This document shows, piece after piece, positions 1 to 10,729 of a stretch of 64,000 nt of DNA (its first letter is position 1; each line of letters starts with the position of its first letter). The translations under genes were made by a program, and so were the position numbers. The DNA comes from Lucinisca nassula. Its lineage: Eukaryota; Mollusca; Bivalvia; Lucinida; Lucinidae. The notes below the pieces were generated by a model. It did not search any database, had not been told where the DNA came from, and saw only the letters and a list, made by a program, of their open reading frames with translations. The stretch spans positions 92,243,221-92,307,220 of the forward strand of contig OY757021.1 of NCBI GenBank assembly GCA_963580285.1. The letters are read 5' to 3'.

Positions 1-726
1 TTATGCTATTTTCTATAATTAACCGTTATTTCGACAAGTCAGAGATAGTCACCAGAACTTTAGCTTATATGCTTAGTAGCTTTGGGCCTGTTGGCAACAG
101 TTGACCCAAAATGAAAGACATTCAAGCATATTTTCCCCTTAATGTAAAATATGTACTCAGACTATGACTGGCATAAAAGATAGAATGTGAGATGTGCACC
201 AGAATTATTCATTTTTGCAGATTGAATCTCATGTGAATTATAATGTGAACGTCTCTGTGAGATATAAATATTACTATGATTCCGATGTCACTGCAAAGCT
301 GGACAGCCTACAGCAAAGGGTCAGTATTTATTTTAGTGCCCTTATAGTTTTGCTCTCCTATGCAAAAATACTTGGTAAAGAGTAGGGACGGGGGCGTCGA
401 AGCATGCTCTCGACAAATCAAACTATAACATCTCAGCAACTAAAATTTGGAGGTCTTTCATATCTGGCACGATGATGTCGGCCTGCGTATGACTTTTCGT
501 TCAGGGCCACACGCTTACAAATTTTCACTCACTATATAGTTTTACATTATTTTTTTTTTTTTTTTTTCCAAAACACTCGTATCTCATCATCCACATGGCG
601 TGTTACTTTCATACGTCAAAAGTACTCAGTACCCAGGATTTACCCCCACCCCTACCTACGACCTGCACAATGTTAGTCGCTTGAACATATAGTGCGCTCT
701 ATATTACCAACTTGGATACAGAGGAT
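1..726. other. mostly unassigned DNA around a candidate exon
   Basis: Apart from the candidate exon listed separately at 221-319, I recognise no gene or repeat family here. A pure T tract lies near 549-567. Short open frames here have no recognisable motif. Confidence 0.5.
221..319 (+). CDS. candidate internal exon of an unknown host gene
   Basis: A pyrimidine-rich tract ending in TTTTTGCAG (to 220) looks like a good 3' splice site. It is followed by 33 open codons and then AGG|GTCAGT, a plausible 5' splice site at 320. The 99-nt length is a multiple of three. The peptide begins IESHVNYNVNVSVRYKYYYD and ends LDSLQQR; its polar, Tyr/Val-rich composition looks more like coding sequence than the surrounding shadows. 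I do not recognise the family, and no partner exon is visible in the window. It could be chance. Transcript evidence would settle it. Confidence 0.35.
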
Positions 727-877
727 ATTTGATTTTTTAAGTGTAAGATCGAATTTTATTTCACCGAATGAACACCAAAACCAGTATTTTCGCGAGTGGC
801 GTAGCCACGAGTGAAAATACCAGTTTTGGTGTTCATGAGTGAAATAAAATTTGATCTTACACTAAAAAAATCAAATT
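727..877. repeat. long perfect-type hairpin (foldback element)
   Basis: Two arms of about 70 bp (roughly 727-798 and 805-877) are reverse complements with few mismatches. The outer parts read TTTGATTTTTTAAGTGTAAG and its complement, and the inner part carries ACCAAAACCAGTATTTTC and its complement. The small GC-rich centre reads GAGTGGCGTAGCCACGAG. No coding capacity. Probably a small foldback or MITE-type element; its target duplication is not evident. Confidence 0.6.
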
Positions 878-1701
878 TTCTGTTTCTTACATGCTTTAAA
901 ACGGCAATATTTAGCTTCACTAATCGCGTCCCTGACACTGAGAGAAAAAAAAATTGTTCCTGGTCGTTTCGCGTCAATTTAGTGGTGCCCAACGTATTTA
1001 CTGGCTATAATATTGGGTAAACTGTAAGTTTGCACCTGAGAAATAGCCTGGGGTGGCATTTCTATGAATGGTTACTGAAATAATGGAGAGATTATTTTCC
1101 CAAAGAAGGTGCGGCGGATCTAACGTCGCGCAACAAATACGTGACGTCAGCGTCGAAAATGACGTCATTAACGTCCTCGTGACGTGTGAACGGGCTAAGC
1201 GTCAATTCTAATACATTTCATTAATTTTCAGTCATCTGACAATGGAAAAAAATGACCACAGAATTAGATTTTGAGAGAAAAGTAGTCCCAAACAGTGAAA
1301 AATGAAACTGATATTTGTCACTGTTTGAAACAGTGACAATATCGTTTTCGATTTCACTGAGAAATCTCTATATTTCATTGAAAAGCATGTAAGAATAACG
1401 CATATTTTTTTCAGACAGGCAACATGCATTTAGGAAAAGGTCAGCTGAGCACTGTTATTAATGATCGGGTAAAAACTGGATTTTGAGAGGGCTTTTGACA
1501 CCCCCACCCCCGCCCACCAACATCTGCTGGCAGTTATAGAAAACAGTGGCTTATTGTAAATTCTAATACTTCGTTGTTGGATACAGTTTTTGTTTTGTCT
1601 CCTACATGTACAAAGTTCCGTTCTTGATCCATTCTTGTTCTGACGCGATTGTGTGTTTGGAAATATAAAGTACCTGTAACAGAATATACAGTGAACATAG
1701 C
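878..1701. other. unassigned; two CRE-type octamers
   Basis: No gene recognised. TGACGTCA occurs twice close together near 1143 and 1160. This is the palindromic CREB/ATF site of animals, but function here is unproven. A short hairpin (TTGTCACTGTTT / AAACAGTGACAA) lies near 1315-1340. Confidence 0.4.
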
Positions 1702-1702
1702 T

Positions 1703-1814
1703 TAAGGGACACATGACGGGGTTATATCAATAAACCGTGTTATAGCGTGTATCGTTATAACGAGACTTCACTTTAAAGAGATTATATGATCCGGAACCTA
1801 AAGGGACACATGAC
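1703..1814 (+). repeat. short interspersed repeat (first of three copies)
   Basis: This segment contains ATAAACCGTGTTATA, then CGTTATAACGAGACTTCAC and GAGATTATATGA. The same order recurs at about 2126-2215 and 6958-7028. It directly abuts a SINE-A copy. Nature unknown. Confidence 0.45.
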
Positions 1815-1815
1815 A

Positions 1816-2106
1816 TGGCCACCCCGGCCATTGAGGCTAGGAGAAATAGATTGGACTGCACGATGCTTCCACACAGAGCTGAAACCGACCGCACACGTGT
1901 ACTGGTAAACCGCATAGAAGGTCTAAGCCGGTCCAGGCAAAGTGGTGCGAATTGGTCAGTCCATGCATATAAACCCTATTGGTTTCATTGGGCGGCAAGT
2001 ATTGAGATGTCATTTCATCTCAATGTCGGCTAGCAGTCCCACAAAATTGGAAGCAACGTCTCTAAAATGACCTAAATAGTGTTGACGGGGGCGTTAAACC
2101 TCAAAA
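1816..2106 (+). mobile_element. SINE-A copy
   Basis: Near full-length member of the most abundant family in the window. The 5' part has GAGCTGAAACCGACC and CTGGTAAACCGC, the middle has CCCTATTGGTTTCATTGGGC, and the 3' end has GTTGACGGGGGCGTTAAACC. The head is diverged and no clear target duplication is seen, so it is probably an old copy. Confidence 0.75.
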
Positions 2107-2125
2107 CACTGTGCATGATAGTCTT

Positions 2126-2215
2126 TTATCATAAATCGTGTTATAAAGCGTACCGTTATAACGAGATTTCACTTTAAGAGATTATATGAGAGGCACATGA
2201 CATGACGGTGTTATA
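2126..2215 (+). repeat. short interspersed repeat (second copy)
   Basis: It repeats the CGTGTTATA / GTTATAACGAGA / CACTTTAAGAGATTATATGA order of 1703-1814 just downstream of the SINE-A copy. The two copies bracket the SINE, so the SINE may have inserted into a pre-existing duplicated repeat. Confidence 0.4.
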
Positions 2216-2800
2216 TCCGGTATGGCGGTATCTTCTGGTATGGCGGCAAGCGAGAATGTTTAATTTGACAGTGCTATATTTTGGTGTGTTTTTGCTTTTC
2301 TGGACAATTATGGCAATTGGAATAACGCGGGGCCAGAGAGTGAGGACAAGGGGCGGACGTGGTCGTGTTTTGTAAGCTGGTTAATCTTCAAGGTATTGAC
2401 GTTCTGATAACAACTTTTTCGCTTCACTTCGCGACCTTGATGATTCAGTTCAAGATGGCGACGGGTCTGACATATTTGAATATACTTTGACTGCACATTT
2501 AATGGATAGTGCCAAAATCCAAAATCATTAGTCCATAGACAAAATGGCAAATATCAGTGTTCGGATCAACAGACATGGACTCCAGAAGAGTGTAATCAGG
2601 CGTCCGCGGATATTAAGCATTACTTGGTAAGCCAGCTTCGCCCACCATGCCAATCGACCCGAACGAAGAAAAGGTGTAAATGCCGAGAATGGTATGTCCG
2701 AGATTTTGGAAGTCTTCCTATGGCTTTCCATTGGCAAACATATCAGAAACCAGTGCTTCAGCTGAAGTGCACGACCCGCCGGATGCTTTTAGCTTAATGT
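2216..2800. other. unassigned interval
   Basis: Short minus-strand open frames at 2308-2550 and 2528-2737 have no recognisable domains. I see no repeat match elsewhere in the window. Confidence 0.4.
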
Positions 2801-2802
2801 TT

Positions 2803-4215
2803 ACCATATATGGGTATGGCGGCCATTTTGGTCATGTGACCTGGACCTAAAACGGTTCCCCCAATAAATGCGCCTTATCGTAACGAGCAAAAATATATCT
2901 TATACTTTAGTACTGTATTCTGAATCGTTTGCAGGATAAAATGCATTCTCACTTTTCCAATACAAAAGCATATGTGTCAAAGTTTTACCTAGGCACAAAG
3001 AAGGTCAAGGTCAACCCAGGGTCACCATTTTAGCAATTTATGATGGGCCTACAACCCAGATGCTATTTATCAAGTTTCGTGGTAATCTGCCCAGTGGTTC
3101 TGGAGAAGACTATTTTTGAAGGGTTTTTACCATATATGGCTTGGCGGCCATTTTGGCCATGTGACCTGGACCGCATGAGCAAATTTTGGTTTCCCCCATC
3201 CCATAGAGGCTCCATATGAAATTTGACTTCAATCGGCTCAGCGGTTTCCGAGGAGAAGCAGTTCGAAATTTTTTTCCCATTTTTCGCCTCGGCGAGGCTA
3301 TACTAAATGGAATGTAATATTTCGCAAGTTCATTGGTTAGATCTCATTGATATCTATCAGTATGCCAACAATTGTTTAAATATTCCAACAAAAGCATATG
3401 TGCCAAAGTTTGGCCTAGGCACAGAGAAGGTCAAGGTCAACCCAGGGTCACCATTTAAGCAATTTATGATGGGCCTACGTCCCAGATGCTATTTATCAAA
3501 TTTCGTGGAAATCTGCCCAGTGGTTCTGGAGAAGACTATTTTTGAAGGGCCATTTTGGTCATGTAACCTGGACCCTATGAACAAATTTTGGTTTCCCCCA
3601 TCCCATGGAGGCTCCATATGAAATTTGACTTCAATCGGCCCAACGGTGTCCGAGGAGAAGCAGTTCGAAAATTTTCACATTTTTCGCCTCGGCGAGGCTA
3701 TACTAAATGGAATGTAATATTTCGCAAGTTCATTGCTTATATCTCATTGATATCTATCAGTATGCCAAAAATTGTTTAAATATTCCAAGCGGTTAAGTAA
3801 CTATCACCAATTTTCACAAACGGGTTACGGGCGGACAGACAGACAGACCATTTATGGCTTGGCGGCCATTTTGGTCATGTGACCCGGACCCCATGAGCAA
3901 ATTTTGGTTTCCCCCATCCCATAGAGGCTCCATATGAAATTTGACTTCAATCGGCCCAACGGTTTCCGAAGAGAAGCAGTTCGAAAATTTTCACATTTTT
4001 CGCCTCGGCGAGGCTATACTAAATGGAATGTAATATTTCGCAAGTTCATTGGTTAGATCTCATTGATATCTATCAGTATGCCAAAAATTGTTTAAATATT
4101 CCAAGCGGTTATGTCACTATCACCAGTTTTCACAAACGGGTTACGGACGGACAGACAGACTGACAGACTGACAGAATGACAGAATGACACGGTGATTTTA
4201 GGGCACTCTTAGAAA
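2803..4215 (+). repeat. tandem array, ~415-bp units, GGCGGCCATTTTGG family
   Basis: The blocks ATGGCGGCCATTTTGGTCAT, CCCATAGAGGCTCCATATGA, TTCGCCTCGGCGAGGC and AAGGTCAAGGTCAACCCAGG recur in order with a period of about 415 bp, ending in partial units near 3840. CGGACAGACAGACAGAC microsatellite modules punctuate it near 3831 and 4143. The short open frame across 3307-3621 is a by-product of the repeat. The architecture resembles the central arrays of bivalve pearl or Helentron-type elements (inference). Confidence 0.7.
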
Positions 4216-4584
4216 ATCAACCGACTTCAGTCGGTCGCTTTTTCTGCAGGTCGTGCAATAATTCTGGAAATGGTCACATTGTACGGCTCAACAAGATCAT
4301 GGTGCCTTCCATAGAACTTCTTTAGTGTTGATACCAATTTGGTTTTTTTGATACCCCTGGCATAACAACCTGGTAGTGAGCACCTTCCCACGTTCCATAA
4401 AGTCCTGATACTTGGAACAGGCTCTAGCATAACGGATTAACTGTGAATGTAAACTCCATATGCTGGTGCAGACGGGATATTACTACTCAGGAAGGGAAAG
4501 TTAACAATGGGAAAATTGAAGTCATTCATAGCAGATGGATTTACTGTTTTACGTAGCAAACGATCTAAAAGACAAAGAATTAGT

Positions 4585-5625
4585 ACACGGGTGGTAATCA
4601 GGGGAACTAGCTCGAAAATGAGTCAATGGAAATTTGTTCCCTCGAAACATTCGGGAACTCTCGAGCTAGCTCCATCGCCACGAAACTTGTAAACAAAGGT
4701 AGGTGTTGAAGAGTTTTATCACCATTTTCTCCTTTGTAAGCTATTTATAAAAAAAATCCGGCAATGCAGTTCCACATAGAAATAATTAAACTTTGTACCC
4801 CGCTAGAATTTGCCAAGCAAATTTGCAGCGCTGGAGTATGAATGAAACTAAACTTTTTATCACGGACCTGAACAATTGTCAATTTATGTCAACACGGAGA
4901 TTTTGGCCGACGATTTTTCATTTTCCGCCAAAAGTACGCCCTTCACACCCCCAGAAGCAAAATCCCTAGTGAAATGAAACATGGAACGTTTGAAATAAGC
5001 AAAATATTTTGGCCGTGATTACGTAACTTGCGACTTATGACGAAATTACTGTCCGAGCTAGTCTTCTCGACAAGGAGCTAGTTCACTCGACATGGAGATA
5101 TTGCCCTCAAAATGAAGATGAAACATCCATCAGATGACTGGGGCCTGATTCGATGTCTTTCTATGGTAATTTATCCAACTGGTTTCTTTACCTCTGTCTA
5201 GTGGGGTAAAAAGATACTATGCCCACAAGACGGCCCCTCAGTCGTTTCTCCCTGGTCGTTTCGCCCCATTTTGCACCCATAGCTGTTTCGTCCACAAAGC
5301 CTGTTCTTTTCGCACCCTGAGTCATTTCGCCCACCTAGTTGCTTCGCCTCCTTCCAATTCACTCGACGTGTAGATATTGCCCTCAAAAATGAAGATGAAA
5401 CATCCATCAGATGACTGGGGCCTGATTCGATGTCTTTCCAGGCAATTTATCCAACTGGTTTCTTTACCTCTGGCTAGTGGAGTAACAAGATACTATGCCC
5501 ACAAGACGGCCCCTCAGTCGTTCCTCCCTGGTAGTTTCGCCCCATTTTGCACCCATAGCTGGTTCGTCCACAAGCCTGGTCTTTTCGCCCCCTGAGTCAT
5601 TTCGCCCACCTAGTTGCTTCCAATT
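4585..5625 (+). mobile_element. family B repeat copy with internal duplication
   Basis: It begins ACACGGGTGGTAATCAGGGG and is followed by GAACTAGCTCGAAAATGAGT. It matches 5918-6658 (inverted), 16871-17612 and 18115-18847 (inverted). The 3' part, starting near TTCACTCGACATGG, is duplicated with a period of about 270 bp. The end carries repeated TCGTTTCGCCC-like motifs. It has no coding capacity, so it is probably a non-autonomous DNA element. Confidence 0.65.
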
Positions 5626-5633
5626 TAGAACGG

Positions 5634-5764
5634 ATCAATGGATGGATGGATGTTGGATGGATGGATGGATGGGTACACCACAGAGAGGGGTAAGTGAGTG
5701 GGTATTTAGATGGATGGGTCCATTGGAAGACGGATGAACGAACGAACAAACGTACAGACGGGTG

Positions 5765-5800
<36 letters not shown>
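5634..5800. repeat. GGAT and GACA tetranucleotide microsatellites
   Basis: Imperfect (GGAT)n at about 5636-5675 and a cleaner (GACA)n at about 5764-5800. They lie between two oppositely oriented family B copies. Confidence 0.9.
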
Positions 5801-5802
<2 letters not shown>

Positions 5803-5917
5803 AGCCTCTATCGGATAAAATACTCAAAATGTAGGGATGATACTTAGTCAAATATTTTTTTTTGTTGCATGTCCGGTATTTTTCTGCTCAGGAATAGTCC
5901 TTTGGAACTTTTTCCTT

Positions 5918-6658
5918 GGAAAGCGCCCATCTGAAAAGAAAATCGAACATTCAATATAAAAATGTATTATGTAAAATCTCAATTTGAGTTTGCAGCTAAA
6001 TGGTTAAACCAGACAGACAGCGCACTTAACCACCAGGCCAACTAGCCAGAGGTAAAGAAACCAGTTGGATAAACTGGGTGGGACCATAGAAAGACATCGA
6101 ATCAGGCCCCAGTCATCTGATGAATGTTTCATCTTTGAGGGCACTATCTCCATGTCGAGTGAACTAGCTCGATTGTCGAGAAGACTAGCTCGTTCAGTAA
6201 TTTCGTTATAAGTGGCAAGTAACGTAATCACGGCCAAAATATTTTGCTTATTTCAAACGTTCCATGTTTCATTTCACTAGGACTGTTACTTCTGCGGGTG
6301 TGAAGAGCGTACTTTTGACGGAAAATGAAAAAATCGTCGGCCAAAATCTTCGTGTTGACATAAATTGACAATTTTTCAGGTCCGTGATAAAAAGTTTAGT
6401 TTCATTCATACTCCAGCGCTGCAAATTTCCATGGCAAATTCTAGCGAGGTACAAAGTTTAATTATTTCTATGTGGAACTGCATTGCCGGATTTTTTTATA
6501 AATAGTTTACAAAGAAAATAATGGTGATAAAACTCTTCAACACCTACCTTTGTTTTCAAGTTTTCTGGTGATGGAGCTAGCTCGAGAGCTCCCGGATGTG
6601 TCGAGGGAACAAATTTCCATTGACTCATTTTCGAGCTAGTTCCCCTGATTACCACACG
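5918..6658 (-). mobile_element. family B repeat copy, ~741 bp
   Basis: On the minus strand it starts near 6658 with the GGTGGTAATCAGGGG-type head. It ends near 5918 with the segment that contains GTGCGCTGTCTGTCTGG and TTTCAGATGGGCG. Its length matches the copy at 16871-17612, which argues that both are full length. Confidence 0.7.
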
Positions 6659-6662
6659 TATA

Positions 6663-6796
6663 GTAGCGGAGAACAAAGTGGTCCACCAATTTTCTCACAA
6701 GACCGGACTGAATACACTGAACCTGACTATGATTCAATGTCGAACGACGAGAAACTCTCACCCATTATATCAAAGACATCTTTTAGTGAGGGTTGA
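6663..6796 (+). CDS. candidate 3'-terminal exon, unknown host gene
   Basis: Immediately downstream of a family B copy, an open frame reads SSGEQSGPPIFSQDRTEYTE, then PDYDSMSNDEKLSP, ending in FSEG and a TGA at 6794-6796. The acidic, Ser/Tyr/Pro-rich composition looks like the cytoplasmic tail of a membrane protein, but this is inference. The upstream TATAG at about 6658-6662 could be a weak splice acceptor with a poor pyrimidine tract. No upstream exon is identified. The family is unknown. Confidence 0.25.
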
Positions 6797-7453
6797 GTAA
6801 GAATGATACAGGGTTACAAGTATCAAGAAAAACATTTCAAATGTGGAACATGTTTTAAGGTCACAAAAAGGAAGGCTCAAATTATTGGAGTATACTCGTA
6901 GATCTATCGCTATGGACGCCAGCAGTACTTATTAAAGGTTTTCCAGAAAAGAGGCGTATGTTATATCATAAACCGTGTTATAACGTGTAGCCTTATAAGG
7001 AGACTTCACTTTAATGAGATAATATGATTGCAACAGGTGACAATATATCTCAGGAAATGTACGCACGTGAAGATTCTAATTAGATGCGCAGTCTAATCAG
7101 AATCTTTGCTTTGCGCATTCTAGCTGCCCATTGGCCCAGAGCTTCGTTAAACAAACCAGGCAAGATTTTGTTTGTCTGAGATGGAACATAGACTGATCAG
7201 GATCCTCGCTATATCCGAAGATACGTTTTCACTCGTCGTAGCTCATAGTTTTACGTGTTTTATTTGTTTTAGTTTGCATGTTGTGGAGCGAGAAATTATA
7301 CAGACTGGGAGAATTCCTACTTTACTAGTAAAGGAGACCAGCATAGTAACACATCTTACCCCTCCTCGTGCTACGCTGGCCAGAACAACCCTTTTAGTAA
7401 CTTGACAGTCATGAATGATACAGATATAAGGATATTTACCAAGGTAATTTTTC
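6797..7453. other. unassigned; third copy of a short repeat
   Basis: A third copy of the ATAAACCGTGTTATA segment lies at 6958-7028. An imperfect hairpin (AGATTCTAATTAGATGCGCA) is near 7072-7110. Nothing else recognised. Confidence 0.4.
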
Positions 7454-7696
7454 TGCGCCACGCCCATAGGGGCTTGGAGAAATAGATTGTGTTGCATGCG
7501 CTTTGGACGCAGAGCTGAACCCTCCAAACTTGAATACTGGTAAAAGGTCTTCTAAGGTCTAAGCCTGCACAGAAAGAGTGGTGCATTTCCTTGGGCGGTA
7601 GAGATTGAGATGTCATTTCAGTACCAAATCGGAAGCAACTTCTCCAAATGGCCTACAAAGTGTTGATGGGGACGTTAAACCTCAACACAAACAAAA
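7454..7696 (+). mobile_element. SINE-A copy, internally deleted
   Basis: The head CGCCCATAGGGGCTTGGAG and the tail GGGACGTTAAACCTCAACAC are both present. The middle part, between CTAAGCCTGC and GGGCGGTAGAGATTGAG, is shortened. Confidence 0.7.
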
Positions 7697-8690
7697 TCAA
7701 CGTGAATACTATGTTGTTGTTTGCCATTTGCAAACACCGGCGTGCGCATACGCACAGAGAACAAGAGGTGCTGATCAGACAGGCTGATCTATTCCCTTGT
7801 AGTCCACAAATAGCGAAAACAGGTTTACTCATGACATGGTTCATTCAAGTTTTTTCACAATACACTATTGGTCATATCACACCAGAGGCGTTAACGTAGT
7901 CTTGCAAACAACACTGCTGAATACTGCTTAAAGAGTCTTATGACCGAGACTTTTGTTTTTTGTTTGTTTGTTTTTTGTTTTTTTTTATCTGGAATATGTT
8001 CTTTATTTCTTAACCCTTAAGATGCCGAGAAAAAAACTGCATTTTAATATGCCGTCTGTTTATGTCGTCTGCTGAATCTCATTCAAGTATTTAACATCGC
8101 CCCATAGTGATCAGAAGAGTGAATTTCGGCTTAATGCAAACTGCCTAATCACCGTCAAGAGACACCCGTGAGAAAATATTGCTCCATATGAAAAACCGTT
8201 TCCAAAGTTCCTCATATATAAAGTGAAACTGCCGACGGGCCTAAATACTGTAACTTGAATCTTCTTTACATTCATTTCATGAATGCACCTTTTCTCCTGT
8301 TTATTACGGCGTAGCCGTTATATTTTTGCTTTTGTCCTACATTTTTCGTTATTCCATTGGTCAATAAAACCACATGTCCAAGGAGATGACCATTTCATTG
8401 GTCAATGATTTGCATAAATAAATCTACTAAAAAAACACGACAGTTTACCGAAGTTTTAAACTAGGAAATGTTTCATTTTTTATGTGAGACATGAATGAAA
8501 AATATATACAGTTTCGGCTTGCTCACCGTCTTGTCCTTTGATGACCATACGTCATATGTATAATTGTGTTTCTAGTGAATTCTGAAACTGCTGCGGTGAA
8601 TAGCTATTTTGACCTGATTTCACGTGGTTGGTCTATATAGCGAAAGGAACCGTTCCTTTCGCGAAAGGAAGAATCTTCTGCGAAAGGAAT
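7697..8690. other. unassigned AT-rich interval with a small palindrome
   Basis: No gene recognised. A T-rich tract lies at about 7950-7987. Near 8643-8690 an unusual run repeats GAAAGGAA and its complement TTCCTTTCGCGAAAGGAA, forming a small palindrome next to a SINE-A fragment. Confidence 0.4.
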
Positions 8691-8691
8691 T

Positions 8692-8832
8692 GTTTGTTTG
8701 ATTTGAGGTTTAACGTTCCCATCAACACTGTGTAGGTAATTTTGGAGACGTTGCTTCCAAGTTTGTGGAACTTTTACCCGACATTGAGATAAAATGACAC
8801 CTCAAGCCCTGTTGCCCAATGAAACCAATAAA
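8692..8832 (-). mobile_element. SINE-A fragment (3' half)
   Basis: Minus-strand 3' half. It contains the complement of the GACGTTAAACC tail, of CCACAAAATTGGAAGCAACG and of the GTTTCATTGGGC segment, then stops. The 5' half is absent, as expected from truncated reverse transcription. Confidence 0.7.
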
Positions 8833-9027
8833 GAGATATAGCATGACAAAACATGTAATAATCGCATTACAAATTGACAGATGTTTAATTTACAATATAT
8901 GCCCAATAAAAGTTGCAGTGTATCATTTGTCTTCAGCATACTTTATGTCCTCCATTTTAACACAAAATGGACATTTTCGAATATCATTAATGTTATATCA
9001 ATTCTGAAAAGGAATAAGTGTAATTTG

Positions 9028-9300
9028 AGTTTTAGTTAGGGGCACATAAGATCAGGTTTCCGTCCGTTTGTCTGCTCGTCCGTTTGTTCGTCCGTCTATG
9101 CGTTTACGTTCACCATGGCGACAACCCTAAATGTTAACCCTAGAATTTGTGTTCAAAAACAGTAAATGATAAAGTTTTCTTATTTGTTGTGCATATACTT
9201 GAGATCATAAATGAAATGAGGTCATGTTTTTAACCTTGACCTTTTACATTGACCTTAGCTCAAACAGGCGGGACACCGCCCTCTGCAAAGCTATTTTACC
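9028..9300 (+). repeat. CCGT-headed repeat fragment
   Basis: GTTAGGGGCACATAAGATCA is followed by a degenerate CCGTCCGTTTGTCTGC microsatellite and then unit-like sequence with TTGACCTTTTACATTGACC. This is the same head design as the arrays at 19.7, 33.1, 35.3, 37.9 and 53.6 kb, but it is not tandemly expanded. Confidence 0.5.
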
Positions 9301-9602
9301 TCGCGTGACATCTGAATTGTTTGAATACAGTAAACCAGTTCATAGCTAGACAACTGTTGCTGTCACTATTGTAGCTCATATTTCTAAACAACCTTCCAAT
9401 TAAATCTACGCCGCATATCTTTTTTAAAGATATTTCTTGTTTTTCAATAGTTATAAATTTTACACAGGGATTCTCCGTGTACAAGATTTATGAATGAACA
9501 TATCGTAGAAAAGTTCGCCAAAGCGTCTTTTTACAGCTCGGTATCTACGAGGGTCATCTGATAAATAGTGAGAGTTGTTTAATACTTTTGACTGGGTGCA
9601 CA

Positions 9603-9908
9603 ACGGCCCCCTCCCATCGGGGCTTGAAGAAATATATGGGCTTCATGATGCTTCCACGCAGAGCTGAATCCGGCCCGCACACTAGTACTGGTAAACCGCT
9701 TAGAGGATCTAAGCCTGTCCAGGAACCGCGGTGCGAGGCGGACCGTCAATGCTAATAAACCCTATTGGTTTCATTGGGCGACAGGGCTTGAGATGTCATT
9801 CCATCTCAATGTCGGGTAAAAGTCCCACAAAATTGGAAGCAACGTCTCCAAAATGACCTTTACAGTGTTGACAGGGACGTTAAACCTCAAATCACACAAA
9901 CAAACAAA
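9603..9908 (+). mobile_element. SINE-A copy, full length, perfect 13-bp TSD
   Basis: The copy is bounded by the direct repeat GACTGGGTGCACA at 9590-9602 and 9909-9921. It starts at the CGGCCCCC-type head and ends in CCTCAAATCACACAAAC. The perfect TSD implies a fairly young insertion. Confidence 0.88.
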
Positions 9909-10179
9909 GACTGGGTGCACATAGCGTCATGAAACTTCAGGTAAGTAAAGTTCAATCGCCCCTGCGTAAGCTTGTGAAAAATGGACGTTGTGGTATACTT
10001 TAAAAACCCATCATGGTGGAAAGTGCTTTCGCGCTCAAGCGTGACGAAATTTTGCCGTACATGTACATAAAGATTGAAAGGTTGCGTGGAAAGAAGGCGA
10101 CTGAGATATAAGCTGCACTTCAAGAAACTGACCCAGATTTAGCCAGCTTGCAGATGGGTGCAAAAATTAACTAGCACTA

Positions 10180-10384
10180 GATCCGAGGCACCGCAAAAGG
10201 CCAACTTCGGTTACGCAGAGATTGTAGCAAGATGGACGACTTGTAAAGAGATTACCCATGAAACAGGTATAAGTCCTAGCTCCGTTCACACCAGTTTTGA
10301 CTGAGCGGCTAGGCATGAGAAAGATAGCGGCTGGGCTCTTCCCGCACACTTTTTGTCAAAAACTGAAAAACAACAACAGTTGGA
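10180..10384 (+). pseudogene. mariner transposase relic (helix-turn-helix part)
   Basis: The + strand encodes CKEITHETGISPSSVHT, which fits the helix-turn-helix core of mariner transposases (pattern EIAEELGISxGSVHTIL). After a frameshift and a stop at TGA it resumes as TERLGMRKIAAGLFPHTF, which fits the following HLGMRKVxARWVPHLL segment. The reading frame is broken and SINE-D has inserted at 10384/10385. I cannot find a convincing catalytic DDE/D part downstream, so this is a fragment. Family placement is by recalled motif, without a search. Confidence 0.65.
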
Positions 10385-10716
10385 GTGTGAGTGTGAATTC
10401 GGGTTTAACGTCGCTTTCAACAATTTTTCAGTCATATCACGACGGTGTCTGGTTGCGACAGGGAGCTCAATGCTCACGTTTATAGTGCTGCCTCACTGAA
10501 GTATCATGTCCCAGACACGTTACATGATACAACACCCAGTCACATTATCCTGACACTGGATCGACCAGTCCTAGCTCTACCCCGTAAATCTGAGTGCCAA
10601 GCGAGGAGCAGCTAGTACCATTTTTAACGACTTTGGTATGTCGCGGCCCGGGATCGAACCCGTGACCTCCCGTTCCCCGGAGCGGACACTCTACCAACTG
10701 AGCTATCGGGGCCGGT
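10385..10716 (-). mobile_element. SINE-D, complete tRNA-derived SINE, 13-bp TSD
   Basis: The minus strand starts at 10716 with a tRNA-like head. The A box is in GATAGCTCAGTTGGTAGAG and the B box is GGTTCGATCCC. A ~230-bp body follows, then the 3' tail GTTGAAAGCGACGTTAAACC with a GTGTGAGTGTG end. The TSD AACAACAGTTGGA lies at 10372-10384 and 10717-10729 without mismatch. The target is the mariner relic, so this insertion is younger than that relic. Not a functional tRNA gene: it continues into a SINE body. Confidence 0.9.
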
Positions 10717-10729
10717 AACAACAGTTGGA

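Noticed and set aside
3307..3779. Open frames at 3307-3621 and 3588-3779 as short genes
   Set aside because: They lie wholly within the tandem array and similar frames would arise in each unit.
5597..5851. Frame with SVCLSVCLSVCLSV as a repetitive protein
   Set aside because: Direct translation of the (GACA)n microsatellite.
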